A stretch of DNA of 64,000 nt from an uncultured Lachnospiraceae bacterium (lineage in GTDB: Bacteria > Bacillota > Clostridia > Lachnospirales > Lachnospiraceae), in the NCBI GenBank assembly GCA_902788555.1, contig CADAKQ010000007.1, positions 1 through 64,000 of the forward strand. The letters are read 5' to 3'. The notes beneath the pieces were generated by a model. It was not told the DNA's origin. It made no database searches and saw nothing but the letters and a program-made list of their open reading frames with translations. The first letter of the stretch is position 1. Each line of letters starts with the position of its first letter. Positions 20,865 through 30,226 of the stretch are shown in pieces. A program made the translations under genes and the position numbers.

Positions 20865-22009
20865 AAGAAAAGATAACACCGTATAAGCGTATCATTATAA
20901 TTATTTCAGTTCTTATTATGATATTTAATGCTATATCTTTTATAAGACCGTTTAGTGATTTTTATGCTGACAATATATATGGGGTTATTGCAGACTTTTT
21001 AGGGAAAATAATGGATATATTTCCATTTGCTGTCGGAGAGATACTCATGTATCTTTTCGCATTTCTTTTTGTTCTGACAATTTTTTTGTCGGCTTTGCTC
21101 CTTTTATTACATAGGAGGGAAAGCTATAAAAGGTTTTTAAAAAAATATATAAAGGCAATGCTTTTAATATTTTTATCTGTCCTTCTTATATATACATTAA
21201 ATTGGGTTATTCCGTTCAGAGCGAGTATTTTAAGTGATAAAAGACTTGGTAGAAATGCATATGTAAGGGCATATAGTATAGAAGAGCTTGAGACGTTGAG
21301 AAGCTATATTGTTGATAAGCTCAATGAAACCTCCGAAGCAGTTGAACGTGATGAAAACGGAAGGCTGATATACAGAGATGATGAAACAGTAAGAAAAGAA
21401 CTGGCACTGTCCATGAAGGCTTTAGGAGATGAATATCCGAGACTAAAGGGATATTATCCTGATATAAAAAAAGCTTTTTGCTCCTCTGTTCTTGAATGGA
21501 TGAATATAGGAGGCTATAATTATCCGTATACTATGGAGGCAACCTATAATGAATATGTTACAAGGCTATATTTTCCTTCGTTATACGCACATGAAATAAG
21601 TCATCATCATGGCTATTATCAGGAAAATGAAGCAAATTTCTTAAGCTATCTTGGTTGTATAAACAGTGATGATGCATTTATAAGATATTCCGGATATATA
21701 GATGCTTTTTTCTATGTTGATGATGCATATATTACATCGCTTATAGAAGCTATAGGAAAGGAAAAAGCACTCGAAATATACAAAAATCAGCCAATGCCTA
21801 AAAAACAGATTTACACGGATGAGGCGGAGGCCTCCATAGAAGCAAGCAGCAGATATGAGGAAAATTCACATCCTATGGAAAAGCTAAAGGATAAAGCCGA
21901 GAAGGCTGCTGATAAGGGTTGGGAGATGCAGGAGAAAATGGTGTACGGAAATTATTATGAGGATGTGGTAGGTCTTTTGCTTTATTATTATGATGGTAAA
22001 CTTTACTAA
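20861..22009 (+). CDS. DUF3810-type membrane protein with zinc-metallopeptidase-like motif
   Basis: Membrane protein of 382 aa with about three N-terminal helices (residues 12-28, 48-85, 98-118) and a large outer domain. The outer domain contains AHEISHHHGYYQENEANF, an HExxH-type motif with a downstream ExxA glutamate, resembling gluzincin peptidase sites. This matches the DUF3810 family, which has no proven substrate. A charged C-terminal stretch (MEKLKDKAEKAADKGW) ends in a short hydrophobic tail. Its start overlaps the birA stop, so it is co-expressed with birA, but no functional link is visible. Confidence 0.75.
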   Translation: MKEKITPYKRIIIIISVLIMIFNAISFIRPFSDFYADNIYGVIADFLGKIMDIFPFAVGEILMYLFAFLFVLTIFLSALLLLLHRRESYKRFLKKYIKAMLLIFLSVLLIYTLNWVIPFRASILSDKRLGRNAYVRAYSIEELETLRSYIVDKLNETSEAVERDENGRLIYRDDETVRKELALSMKALGDEYPRLKGYYPDIKKAFCSSVLEWMNIGGYNYPYTMEATYNEYVTRLYFPSLYAHEISHHHGYYQENEANFLSYLGCINSDDAFIRYSGYIDAFFYVDDAYITSLIEAIGKEKALEIYKNQPMPKKQIYTDEAEASIEASSRYEENSHPMEKLKDKAEKAADKGWEMQEKMVYGNYYEDVVGLLLYYYDGKLY

Positions 22010-22064
22010 TAAGAAAAAAAATGATACTATTATAAAGTTGAATAGAATTTGAGAGGTGGATAAA

Positions 22065-23585
22065 ATGAAATACGTTGCAAGCGGCGACGAAATGGCACGA
22101 ATAGACGATTATACAATCAATACCATAGGTATTCCGCAGATGGTTCTTATGGAGAGGGCAGCTCTTAAGGTTTTTGAGTTTGTCAAGGAAAGATTTGACA
22201 GAAAGAAAAAGGTTCTTGTGGTTGTTGAAAGCGGAAATAACGGCGGAGACGGAATTGCTGTGGCCCGTATGCTTCATGAGGACGGATACAAGGTTGATAT
22301 ATACTGGATAAATGAAATAGAAAAACAGAGTGAGGGCTTTAAACAGCAATACAGTATTGCAAAGAAGCTTAATCTTAATTTTATTGATGAGATTATAGAT
22401 TATGGCTATGATGTTGTTATTGACGGAATATTTGGAGTAGGACTTAATCGTTCCGTACATGGAAGACATGCTGAAGCTATACATATAATGAATGATCTGG
22501 ATGCCTATAAGATAGCCATAGACATTCCTTCCGGAATAGATTCTTATACAGGCTTTATTCTTGATACAGCTTTTAAGGCGGATACAACCATAACCTTTGA
22601 ACTTATGAAGCTTGGTATGATTACAGGAGCAGGTTTTGAATTAAGCGGTAATGTAATAGTTGCTCCAATTGGTATCCCTGCTCATGTTATAGACAGGATT
22701 TCCCCAAGATTATATACTTATGATGAAAAGGATGTTGAGGAAAAGCTTCCTACACGTAAGGTGGACTCTCATAAGGGAAGCTATGGAAAGATAGGCGTGA
22801 TAGCCGGAAGCAAAAATATGGCAGGAGCATGTATGTTTGCAGCAGAAGCGGCTTACAGGATGGGCTGCGGACTCGTAAAGGTTTGTACGACAGAGGAAAA
22901 CAGGGAAATTCTCCAACAGAGACTTCCGGAGGCAATGCTAAAGACCTATGATACAAATGATATGTCGTCAGTTGACGAGGCGGTTGATGATATACTCGGA
23001 TGGTCGGATGTTATAGTTATCGGACCGGGACTTGGAATGAGCGATTATGCCAAGAGAATTGTTAAAAGAACTTTTGATAACTTTGATAAGACCATAATCG
23101 CCGATGCTGATGCATTAAATATATTATCTGAAAACAGAGAGTGGCTTAAGAATACTGATGCAGATATAATCATAACTCCGCATATTAAGGAAATGTCCCG
23201 ACTGACAGATAAAAAGACGGGAGAGATAAAAGAGAGAAAATATGATATAGCAAGGGATTTTGCACAGGAATATAATACAGTAGTAGTGCTTAAGGATTCA
23301 CGAACAATAGTCGCTGACAGTGATGTTCATGCTTATGTCAATATGACCGGAAATAACGGTATGGCAACAGGAGGCTCAGGAGATGTACTTTCAGGTATAC
23401 TTGCAGGGCTTGTCGGACAGGGAATGGATATATACGAAGCAGCGAAGCTTGGTGTCTGTATGCATGGACTTGCAGGTAAGTATGCAGCCGTGGAAAAGGG
23501 AAGATACAGTATGATAGCAACAGATATAGTAAGAAGCATAACCAAGGTCCTTGAAGGCTATGAGAGCTATGAAAGTATAGAATAA
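22065..23585 (+). CDS. nnr: Bifunctional NAD(P)H-hydrate epimerase/dehydratase
   Basis: Repairs hydrated NAD(P)H. The N-terminal epimerase (YjeF_N, residues about 1-210) has VVESGNNGGDGIAVARML and GIFGVGLNR. The C-terminal ADP-dependent dehydratase (about 215-506) has SHKGSYGKIGVIAGSKNMAGA, the IITPH segment and the nucleotide loop GNNGMATGGSGDVLSGILAGL. A GTG at 22056 lies within the ribosome site GAGAGGTGG, so I start at the ATG at 22065 (506 aa). The gene precedes alr, an arrangement also common in other Firmicutes. Confidence 0.93.
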   Translation: MKYVASGDEMARIDDYTINTIGIPQMVLMERAALKVFEFVKERFDRKKKVLVVVESGNNGGDGIAVARMLHEDGYKVDIYWINEIEKQSEGFKQQYSIAKKLNLNFIDEIIDYGYDVVIDGIFGVGLNRSVHGRHAEAIHIMNDLDAYKIAIDIPSGIDSYTGFILDTAFKADTTITFELMKLGMITGAGFELSGNVIVAPIGIPAHVIDRISPRLYTYDEKDVEEKLPTRKVDSHKGSYGKIGVIAGSKNMAGACMFAAEAAYRMGCGLVKVCTTEENREILQQRLPEAMLKTYDTNDMSSVDEAVDDILGWSDVIVIGPGLGMSDYAKRIVKRTFDNFDKTIIADADALNILSENREWLKNTDADIIITPHIKEMSRLTDKKTGEIKERKYDIARDFAQEYNTVVVLKDSRTIVADSDVHAYVNMTGNNGMATGGSGDVLSGILAGLVGQGMDIYEAAKLGVCMHGLAGKYAAVEKGRYSMIATDIVRSITKVLEGYESYESIE

Positions 23586-23628
23586 AGGTCGTAATAATAT
23601 TTTCGATTTATATATCAGGAGGAATAAA

Positions 23629-24798
23629 ATGTCAAGAGGTAAAGAGGGCTATAACAGAATATATGCGGGAATTAATATTGATAATTTAAGATACAATGTT
23701 AAAACCATGAAATCACTGGTTAAGCCTGATATGAAGGTACTGCTTGTAATTAAGGCGGATGCGTATGGTCATGGTTCGGTTGAAGTAGCAAAGAGGACTC
23801 TTGATTTGGCGGATTATTTCGGTGTTGCGACGATAGATGAGGCAGTTGAGCTTAGAAATGCAGGTATCAAGACACCTATTTTAATAATCGGATATACAGA
23901 TAGAGATAATTATGACAAGCTGATTGCATATAATATAACACAGGCTGTTTATGATGTTTGTGAATGTAAGGTATTATCCGAGCTTGCATGTTCTATGGGA
24001 AAGAAGGCAAAAGTACATATTAAGGTTGATACCGGTATGTCACGTATCGGATTTATAACAGATGAAAACGGTATAAATGAGGCAGCAAAGCTTGCTGATT
24101 TGGAAGGGCTTGATATAGAAGGAATATTTACACATTATGCGAAAGCAGATGAGTTTGACAAAACAGCAGCAAAAATGCAAAAGGAAAAATTCAAATGGTT
24201 TATCGGGGAACTTGAAAAAAGGGGTATGAGTTTTTCAATAAAGCACATAGATAACAGTGCAGGCACAATGGAGCTTAAGGACAATGAGTTTGATATGATA
24301 AGACTTGGAATCGTGACATATGGACTTTATCCTTCTGAGGAGGTTGACAAGTCTGTTATAATAAAACCTGTGATGTCACTTGTTGCTCATATAGCACATA
24401 TAAAAACTGTTCCTGCCGGAGTAGGAGTAAGCTATGGATGGACCTTTGTTACGGATAAGGATACAAAAATTGCCACAGTAACTGTTGGCTATGCCGACGG
24501 ATATCCGAGAGCTTTATCCAATAAGGGAAAAGTTATAATACACGGAAAATATGCTCCTATTCTTGGAAGAGTGTGTATGGATCAGATTATGGTTGATGTA
24601 ACGGATATTCCTGAGGCAAAGCTTCGTGATGAGGTTATACTTATAGGAAATGAAGGAAGCAGTGAGATTACGGTTGAAGAGGTTGCTCTACCTGCTGCAA
24701 GCTTTAATTATGAGCTTGTCTGTAATATATCAAGGCGTGTGCCGAGAGTTTATTACGAGGAAGGAAAGGATAATATTTGTGTAAATTATCTTATATAA
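23629..24798 (+). CDS. alr: Alanine racemase
   Basis: PLP enzyme of 389 aa that supplies D-alanine for peptidoglycan. The PLP lysine lies in LLVIKADAYGHGSVEVA. Other conserved blocks are HIKVDTGMSRIG, the YG-containing VGVSYGWTF with the second catalytic Tyr, TVTVGYADGYPRA, and GRVCMDQIMVDVT. AGGAGGAAT precedes the ATG. It lies between nnr and mazF. In Bacillus the antitoxin gene ndoAI sits between alr and ndoA; here it is absent. Confidence 0.95.
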   Translation: MSRGKEGYNRIYAGINIDNLRYNVKTMKSLVKPDMKVLLVIKADAYGHGSVEVAKRTLDLADYFGVATIDEAVELRNAGIKTPILIIGYTDRDNYDKLIAYNITQAVYDVCECKVLSELACSMGKKAKVHIKVDTGMSRIGFITDENGINEAAKLADLEGLDIEGIFTHYAKADEFDKTAAKMQKEKFKWFIGELEKRGMSFSIKHIDNSAGTMELKDNEFDMIRLGIVTYGLYPSEEVDKSVIIKPVMSLVAHIAHIKTVPAGVGVSYGWTFVTDKDTKIATVTVGYADGYPRALSNKGKVIIHGKYAPILGRVCMDQIMVDVTDIPEAKLRDEVILIGNEGSSEITVEEVALPAASFNYELVCNISRRVPRVYYEEGKDNICVNYLI

Positions 24799-24941
24799 TT
24801 ATATACATAAATAGTCAGTATGATGAAATAAATATACAGCCTGATTATGTAAGGACAGTAAAGATAAAATAATTGAATATACCGGTTGATTATTGGAAAT
24901 ACTTTGATTAGTTAATTAGTGACTATAGGAGTGTGAAGAAA

Positions 24942-25283
24942 TTGATAATCAGAAGGGGCGATATTTACTACGCAGACCTAAGACCGGTAATAGGTTCGGA
25001 ACAGGGCGGAATAAGACCGGTACTTATAATACAAAATGAAGCAGGCAATAAACATAGCTCAACGGTTATTATAGCAGCTATTACCTCTCAGCTACATAAG
25101 GCAAAGCTGCCAACGCATGTTGAACTTGATTCAAGGTATTGCGATATAGCAAAGGATTCTGTTATACTGTTGGAACAGCTTAGAACAGTTGATAAACAAA
25201 GATTAAAGGAAAAGGTTTGTCATCTTGACAATAATATTATACGAAGAGTAAACGAAGCATTAAAAATAAGCCTTGAGCTGTAA
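24942..25283 (+). CDS. mazF: MazF/EndoA-type mRNA interferase
   Basis: Predicted sequence-specific endoribonuclease of 113 aa. The sequence [20 protein letters not shown] and [17 protein letters not shown], then [17 protein letters not shown], closely resembles B. subtilis EndoA throughout. The conserved Arg and Thr/Ser catalytic positions (GGIRPVL and [11 protein letters not shown]) are kept. A GTG at 24933 is one base from the AGGAG site, whereas TTG at 24942 is ten bases away and reproduces the family N-terminus, so I start there. No antitoxin ORF is found in the 143 nt between alr and this start. Confidence 0.92.
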   Translation: MIIRRGDIYYADLRPVIGSEQGGIRPVLIIQNEAGNKHSSTVIIAAITSQLHKAKLPTHVELDSRYCDIAKDSVILLEQLRTVDKQRLKEKVCHLDNNIIRRVNEALKISLEL

Positions 25284-25323
25284 AAACGAGGCTTTAGGAT
25301 AATATAATATAAGGAGAAATACT

Positions 25324-26172
25324 ATGGCTGGCGGGCCCGGTGGCTTAAAAAAGTTTTTTTCAAAAAAGGTAAATGAGGAAAAGGTAGAAGAGGATATACT
25401 CTCCATGGTTGAGGAAGGTCATGAGCAGGGGGTTATAGAGGAAAATGAAGTTGAGATGATATCCAATATCTTTGAGTTTTCGGATAAGAATGCCAGAGAT
25501 ATCATGACCAGCAGGCAGAAGATAATTGCACTTGAAGATACCGTAAATGTGGAAGAAGCATTAAATTTTGCATTGGAAAACAGTTTTTCCAGATATCCTG
25601 TTTACGAAGAGGATATAGATAACATAATAGGAGTTATTCATCTGAAGGATTTGATAGCTGCATATCTTGAAGATCCAAAACAAAATATTAAAGAAATTCT
25701 TGAAGAACCGATATTCATACATCCGACATTTAATATATCCAAGCTTCTTCAGAAGATGCAAAATGAAAAGATACATATGGCAATCGTACTTGACGAATAT
25801 GGACAGACGGAAGGTCTTGTTGCAATGGAGGATATAATCGAAGAGATAGTAGGAAATATCTTTGATGAGCATGATGAGGAAGAGGTTGAAAACATAAAGA
25901 GTATATCAAGGGATGCTTATCTTATGAATGGAGAAGCATTTTTAAGTGATATCGCTGATGAATTATCCATAGAATTTCCGGATGAAGACTTTGAAACCTT
26001 AAATGGATTCCTGCTTTATAAGCTCGAAAGAATTCCGGAAGAAAATGAAAAAATTGAAATTATTTATCAGGGCTACAAATTTATCCCTGTTAAAATAGCT
26101 GACAAGATGATACGTCTTGTAAGAGTTGAAAAAACAGATGAAGAAGATGATAAAAAAACAATAAAGGAGTAA
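25324..26172 (+). CDS. CBS-pair protein with CorC/HlyC C-terminal domain
   Basis: Cytoplasmic protein of 282 aa made of two CBS domains (about residues 58-185, including ARDIMTSRQ and [15 protein letters not shown] with [11 protein letters not shown]) and a C-terminal transporter-associated CorC_HlyC domain ([15 protein letters not shown]). The N-terminal DUF21 membrane domain of the hemolysin-C/CorB family is missing, so it resembles the short CorC/TlyC form. Adenosine nucleotide binding and a link to Mg/Co transport are family inferences. AAGGAG precedes the ATG. Confidence 0.85.
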   Translation: MAGGPGGLKKFFSKKVNEEKVEEDILSMVEEGHEQGVIEENEVEMISNIFEFSDKNARDIMTSRQKIIALEDTVNVEEALNFALENSFSRYPVYEEDIDNIIGVIHLKDLIAAYLEDPKQNIKEILEEPIFIHPTFNISKLLQKMQNEKIHMAIVLDEYGQTEGLVAMEDIIEEIVGNIFDEHDEEEVENIKSISRDAYLMNGEAFLSDIADELSIEFPDEDFETLNGFLLYKLERIPEENEKIEIIYQGYKFIPVKIADKMIRLVRVEKTDEEDDKKTIKE

Positions 26173-26177
26173 TCAAG

Positions 26178-26906
26178 ATGTCAGGACATTCAAAATTTGC
26201 AAACATTAAGCACAAGAAGGAAAAAAATGATGCGGCAAAGGGTAAGATTTTTACTATAATAGGTAGAGAAATTGCAGTTGCGGTAAAAGAGGGAGGTGCT
26301 GATCCTGCCAATAACAGTAAGCTTAGAGATGTTATAGCAAAAGCAAAGGCAAACAACATGCCTAACGATACAATAGAAAGAGGTATCAAAAAGGCGGCAG
26401 GAGATGCAAACTCGGTAAACTATGTATCCATTACATATGAAGGCTATGGACCAAGCGGAACAGCTATAATTGTAAACGCACTTACTGATAACAAAAACAG
26501 AACAGCTTCAAATGTTCGTAATGCATTTACAAAGGGCGGCGGAAATGTCGGAACTACAGGCTGTGTATCCTTTATGTTTGATGAAAAGGGACAGATTATC
26601 ATAGATAAGGAAGAATGTGATAAGGATGCAGACGACCTTATGATGATAGCTTTAGATGCAGGTGCAGAGGATTTTTCAGACGAAGAGGACAGCTACGAAA
26701 TCATAACCACACCGGATGATTTCACGACTGTTAGAGAAGCACTTGAAAAAGAAAATATACCGATGGCATCAGCCGAGGTAACCATGATACCTCAGAACTA
26801 CGTTGAGCTTTCCGATGAAGATGATATCAAAAAGATGAATCGTATCCTCGATATGCTTGACGAGGACGACGACGTCCAAAGTGTTTATCACAACTGGGAC
26901 GAGTAA
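26178..26906 (+). CDS. yebC: YebC/PmpR-family protein
   Basis: Conserved 242-aa protein of the YebC/TACO1 family, long annotated as a transcription regulator and now also linked to translation of difficult (for example proline-rich) stretches. Family blocks are [56 protein letters not shown] and [12 protein letters not shown]. The C-terminus is strongly acidic ([14 protein letters not shown]). It is five bases from the CBS gene and is followed at once by an intrinsic terminator. Confidence 0.94.
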   Translation: MSGHSKFANIKHKKEKNDAAKGKIFTIIGREIAVAVKEGGADPANNSKLRDVIAKAKANNMPNDTIERGIKKAAGDANSVNYVSITYEGYGPSGTAIIVNALTDNKNRTASNVRNAFTKGGGNVGTTGCVSFMFDEKGQIIIDKEECDKDADDLMMIALDAGAEDFSDEEDSYEIITTPDDFTTVREALEKENIPMASAEVTMIPQNYVELSDEDDIKKMNRILDMLDEDDDVQSVYHNWDE

Positions 26907-26933
26907 AAAATCACAGCTTGCTAGTGATTTTTT
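26905..26933 (+). terminator. Intrinsic terminator after yebC
   Basis: AAAAAATCAC (26905-26914) and GTGATTTTTT (26924-26933) form a perfect 10-bp stem with a 9-nt loop, ending in a T-run. It starts inside the stop codon of yebC. Confidence 0.85.
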
Positions 26934-27087
26934 ACGAGGACCTACTTGACGACGGAGTCGGCAAGGGGGACGAAAAAGGCAGATGAAGATACGAGGACCT
27001 ACTTGACGACGGAGTCGGCAAGGGGGACGAAAAAGGCAGATGAAGATACGAGGACCTACTTGACGACGAAGTCGGCAAGGGGGACGA
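26933..27087. repeat. Tandem 57-bp GC-rich hairpin repeats (2.7 copies)
   Basis: Units start at 26933, 26990 and 27047 with exactly 57-bp spacing. The third is shortened and has one substitution (GGAGTC to GAAGTC). Each unit holds a stem CTTGaCGAC-gga-GTCGgCAAG that can be extended outwards through CCt/GGG. The GC content is far above the surrounding sequence. The period is a multiple of three, so long repeat ORFs open on both strands, but none has a ribosome site or family match. The array lies between two terminators. Confidence 0.85.
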
Positions 27088-27097
27088 CACAAAATAT

Positions 27098-27127
27098 AAA
27101 GAGGGCGACAGCAGCCGTCCTCTTTTT
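27098..27127. terminator. Terminator shared with the end of the spoVA operon
   Basis: AAAGAGG (27098-27104) pairs with CCTCTTT (27119-27125), flanked by A- and T-rich runs on both sides. It can end minus-strand spoVA transcripts about 80 nt beyond the spoVAE stop, and plus-strand read-through from the repeats. Confidence 0.6.
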
Positions 27128-27207
27128 GCGTGGACGGACTGCTATGCAGTTCGAATCACGCATCTATATAAAAAGCATATGCTTGTTTACCTATTAAAAA
27201 ATTTTGT

Positions 27208-27567
27208 TTAATTTTCAGGCATCTTTGGTTGAAATATAAGCGAAGCTATATAGGAAAATATAAGTGCTGCCGAGGTTCCGACGGCGGCCATTTTAAAACC
27301 GCCTCTGAAAAGACCAAGGAATCCGTCAGAATCTATACTTTCTTTAACACCTTTCCAAAGATTATAACCAAAGCCCGAAAGCGGAACCGAAGCTCCTGCA
27401 CCGGCATAATTTAAAAATGGTTCATATAAACCTACTGCCCCCAGTATCACACCTGTGCAAACAAGTATGACCATAACACGTCCGGGCATAAGCTTAGTGT
27501 TATCCATCAAAATTTGGGCAAGTAAACATATTATACCGCCAATTAAAAAAGCTTTTACATAATCCAT
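27208..27567 (-). CDS. spoVAE: Stage V sporulation protein AE
   Basis: Membrane protein of 119 aa with about four hydrophobic segments, including AFLIGGIICLLAQILMDNT and a Gly-rich stretch YAGAGASVPLSGFG shared with SpoVAC. It belongs to the SpoVAC/SpoVAEB family, which forms the channel moving Ca-dipicolinate across the inner spore membrane. GGAGAAAT precedes the ATG. It is the last gene of the operon; the B. subtilis genes spoVAEA and spoVAF do not follow. Confidence 0.92.
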   Translation of the reverse strand: MDYVKAFLIGGIICLLAQILMDNTKLMPGRVMVILVCTGVILGAVGLYEPFLNYAGAGASVPLSGFGYNLWKGVKESIDSDGFLGLFRGGFKMAAVGTSAALIFSYIASLIFQPKMPEN

Positions 27568-27593
27568 AATTCAATTTCTCCAATTAATATATT

Positions 27594-28637
27594 TTAATTT
27601 TGTTCAATTATAAGAGCGTGAGCAATACCGGGAATTGTTTCACCTTCGTTGTAGCTCACGGTTGAAAGAAGTGCACCTGTCGGAACAAATAAAACTCTTT
27701 TCCATTCGTGTTCATCAAGCTTTTTCAAAATATAACCGGCAAGTGTTACAGCTGAGCATCCGCAACCGCTTCCTCCACTATGAGTATCCTGTTCACTGTT
27801 ATCAAAGATTTCTACACCGCAATCCATATGATTTTTTTCTATATTTATGCCGTTATCAAGAAGAAGCTTGATAAGTATTTCGCTTCCGACCTTACCTAAA
27901 TCTCCGGTGATTATCTTATCAAAGTCTGTCGGCTTCATAGATAAATCATATAGTGACTGATATATAACATCTGCGGCAGCAGGAGCCATACAGGCACCCA
28001 TATTCATACTGTCCCGTACCCCGTAATCAATAATTTTTCCGGTGGTTATGGCAGATATATGTGGATAACCGGACATAGGCTGGTTGGAAGACGAAGATGC
28101 AACCACAAAAGCTCCGCTGCCTGTTACCGTCCATGTGGCAGAAAGCGGTCGTTGATTTCCGTATTCCAAAGGAAATCTAAATTGTTTTTCCGCTCCTGCA
28201 AAATGGCTGCTTGTTGCTGCAAGTGCATAGTCTGCATATCCAGCAGCTACCGTCATGGCGGCAAGTGAAAGAGACTCGCCACAGGTAGAACAGGCACCGT
28301 AAAGACCAAATACAGGAATTTCAAAATCCTTTAAGCCAAAGGTTGTACCTATGAGCTGACCCAGCAAATCGCCACCAAAGATATATCTTATTTTTTCTTT
28401 ATCTATGCCTGATTTAGCTATTGCAAGAGAAACAGCCCGTCTTACCATTTCCGATTCCCCTTTTTCCCATGATTCCTGACCAAATGTAGGATCGGCTTCG
28501 ATTTCATCAAAATAAGTTGCTAAAGGTCCTTTCCCTTCCATTTCTCCAACGATAGATGCCCGGCTTATAATGACGGGAGGGTTGGAAAATCTTATTGATT
28601 GTTTTCCGCATTGTTCATTAGTTTTCTCATGATTCAT
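27594..28637 (-). CDS. spoVAD: Stage V sporulation protein AD
   Basis: Thiolase-fold protein of 347 aa that binds dipicolinic acid during spore formation and germination. Conserved segments are RFSNPPVIISRASIVG, GGDLLGQL, the pseudo-active-site VFGLYGACSTCGESL and a C-terminal Gly/Cys cluster HSGGSGCGCSAVTLAGY. It is cytoplasmic/peripheral, associated with the SpoVAC/AE channel. GGAGGTATAATT precedes the ATG. Order and spacing match other Clostridia. Confidence 0.95.
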   Translation of the reverse strand: MNHEKTNEQCGKQSIRFSNPPVIISRASIVGEMEGKGPLATYFDEIEADPTFGQESWEKGESEMVRRAVSLAIAKSGIDKEKIRYIFGGDLLGQLIGTTFGLKDFEIPVFGLYGACSTCGESLSLAAMTVAAGYADYALAATSSHFAGAEKQFRFPLEYGNQRPLSATWTVTGSGAFVVASSSSNQPMSGYPHISAITTGKIIDYGVRDSMNMGACMAPAAADVIYQSLYDLSMKPTDFDKIITGDLGKVGSEILIKLLLDNGINIEKNHMDCGVEIFDNSEQDTHSGGSGCGCSAVTLAGYILKKLDEHEWKRVLFVPTGALLSTVSYNEGETIPGIAHALIIEQN

Positions 28638-28656
28638 ATAATTATACCTCCGGAGT

Positions 28657-29127
28657 TTAAATTAATTCAGCAAATGAAAGAATATAATATATCAAGCCTG
28701 CACACCAACTTGTTACAATACCAAAAAGAATAACCGGTCCGGCAATGGTAAATATTTTTACACCCTTGCCAAATACTTCACCTTCTTTTTTATATTCTAT
28801 GGTTGGAGCAGCAACCGAATTGGCAAATCCGGTAATCGGAACAAGTGCGCCCGCGCCTGCAAACTTTGCAATTTTCTTATAGAGATTAAAACTCGTAAGA
28901 ATTACACTTATTAAAACCAGTATAATTGAGGTAAAGCTTGCGGCATCATCCTTGGAATATCCAAATTCATTCATAAATATTGCCATAATTCCCTGACCTG
29001 TTACACATATAAGTCCGCCTACCCAGAAAGCATTTAGACAATTTATAAATGTATTGTGTTTTGGAGTTACGGCTTCAACATATTTATTATATTCTTCATC
29101 GTTTTGTCTAACCTTCATATAATTCAT
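28657..29127 (-). CDS. spoVAC: Stage V sporulation protein AC
   Basis: Membrane protein of 156 aa, with a polar N-terminus (about 25 residues) and four hydrophobic segments. CLNAFWVGGLICVTGQGIM and KFAGAGALVPITGFANS are the family signatures. In Bacillus SpoVAC acts as a mechanosensitive channel for dipicolinate release. It is homologous to SpoVAE downstream. AAAGGATG precedes the ATG. Part of the five-gene minus-strand operon. Confidence 0.95.
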   Translation of the reverse strand: MNYMKVRQNDEEYNKYVEAVTPKHNTFINCLNAFWVGGLICVTGQGIMAIFMNEFGYSKDDAASFTSIILVLISVILTSFNLYKKIAKFAGAGALVPITGFANSVAAPTIEYKKEGEVFGKGVKIFTIAGPVILFGIVTSWCAGLIYYILSFAELI

Positions 29128-29136
29128 CCTTTCTTT

Positions 29137-29550
29137 TTAAAAAAACAATAATTGTATAATGCTTGCACAGGCTTTGCCTAAAGCTGCTGCAATTAGCACA
29201 TATGGAAGCCGCTTTCTTATCTTAAAGCGGCGTGAGAGTATAGGAAATATATTTAGGGTTTCTGCCAAAGCTCCGGCAAGACAGCCTACAAATATTCCTC
29301 CAAAAAGGTTTAATACTGAAAACCCCCAAATTCCAAAAGGAAGAGAAAGATTAAATAAAAAAACCAGATTAAAAAATGATACGCCTGAAATTATAGCCAG
29401 TTCAATTACTTTTATATACTTTGCCGTTTTATATTTCTCAATTAGCTTTTGAAATACACCAAGAAGTGTTATAAAAGCAACAAATCCGGCTGATATTGCA
29501 CTTCCTGCTATGAAACAAAATCCAAGAAATAAAGCGTTCTCAATCAACAT
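29137..29550 (-). CDS. spoVAB: Stage V sporulation protein AB
   Basis: Membrane protein of 137 aa with about four helices and the SpoVAB pattern FCFIAGSAISAGFVAFITLLG near the N-terminus and a Gly-rich central segment FGGIFVGCLAGALAETLN. The start overlaps the end of spoVAA by 11 bases, indicating coupled translation. Its exact role within the SpoVA channel is not known; it is assigned by family resemblance and position. Confidence 0.9.
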   Translation of the reverse strand: MLIENALFLGFCFIAGSAISAGFVAFITLLGVFQKLIEKYKTAKYIKVIELAIISGVSFFNLVFLFNLSLPFGIWGFSVLNLFGGIFVGCLAGALAETLNIFPILSRRFKIRKRLPYVLIAAALGKACASIIQLLFF

Positions 29551-30181
29551 CTATAGTTTCCTTATTCCTTTCACTGTCTATTATTATACTTTGATTTACA
29601 TTTTGTTCATAAAGCCTCATTTGAACCTGAAGAGGAGTAGGATCGTCAGTATCTTTTTGGTTAATGCCGTGATTAAAGAAGGTTATCATACCTATACAAA
29701 GTCCGATACAGTACATAATTATCCCTAGTGTAAGACCTCTTGGATTTCCGGAGGCATCATTTCCGGTAAATAATGTGTAAAGCTGTTCAAGAAGCTCCCT
29801 TGAGCCTACGTCACCATTGTAGGACATTATAGAATATCCGGTTCCTAAAAAGGCAAAAATAATTAACATAATAGTTTTTAGCCTTGCAACCATTCGTTCC
29901 TCTGACGGAATATTCTTATAGTAAACAATAGTTTCAGCATCGCCTATATTTTCTATATGAATATCCTTTATATTAATGGATATTTCTTCTATTATTTTAA
30001 GTGCTGTAATTACCTGCTGAGCTTTCTTTGAGTTATTAAATGTAAAAAGCTTTATATTGGCAGCTTCTTTTGCTATGTCAACATTTCTGCAAAAAAGCTT
30101 GGCTATATCTCCTACGCACACTTTTCTGGAATTAACAGCAGTACTTTGTTCCAATGATATATATAGCGTTACATCATTCAT
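29540..30181 (-). CDS. spoVAA: Stage V sporulation protein AA
   Basis: First gene of the operon, 213 aa. The N-terminal half is a soluble domain (about residues 1-120: LYISLEQSTAV, VGDIAKLFC), followed by two membrane helices around KTIMLIIFAFLGTGYSIMSY and GIIMYCIGLCIGMITFF. This is the SpoVAA plan. AGGAAGG lies correctly before the ATG. A sigma-G-type promoter lies about 45-75 nt upstream. Confidence 0.9.
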   Translation of the reverse strand: MNDVTLYISLEQSTAVNSRKVCVGDIAKLFCRNVDIAKEAANIKLFTFNNSKKAQQVITALKIIEEISINIKDIHIENIGDAETIVYYKNIPSEERMVARLKTIMLIIFAFLGTGYSIMSYNGDVGSRELLEQLYTLFTGNDASGNPRGLTLGIIMYCIGLCIGMITFFNHGINQKDTDDPTPLQVQMRLYEQNVNQSIIIDSERNKETIDVD

Positions 30182-30226
30182 TTGATATCCTTCCTTATAA
30201 ATAAATCCAAATATTAATTTTGGTCT

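Noticed and set aside
26769-27197. Long open frames on both strands through the 57-bp repeats.
   Set aside because: They exist because the repeat period is a multiple of three and lacks stops in those frames. No ribosome site and no protein family resemblance.
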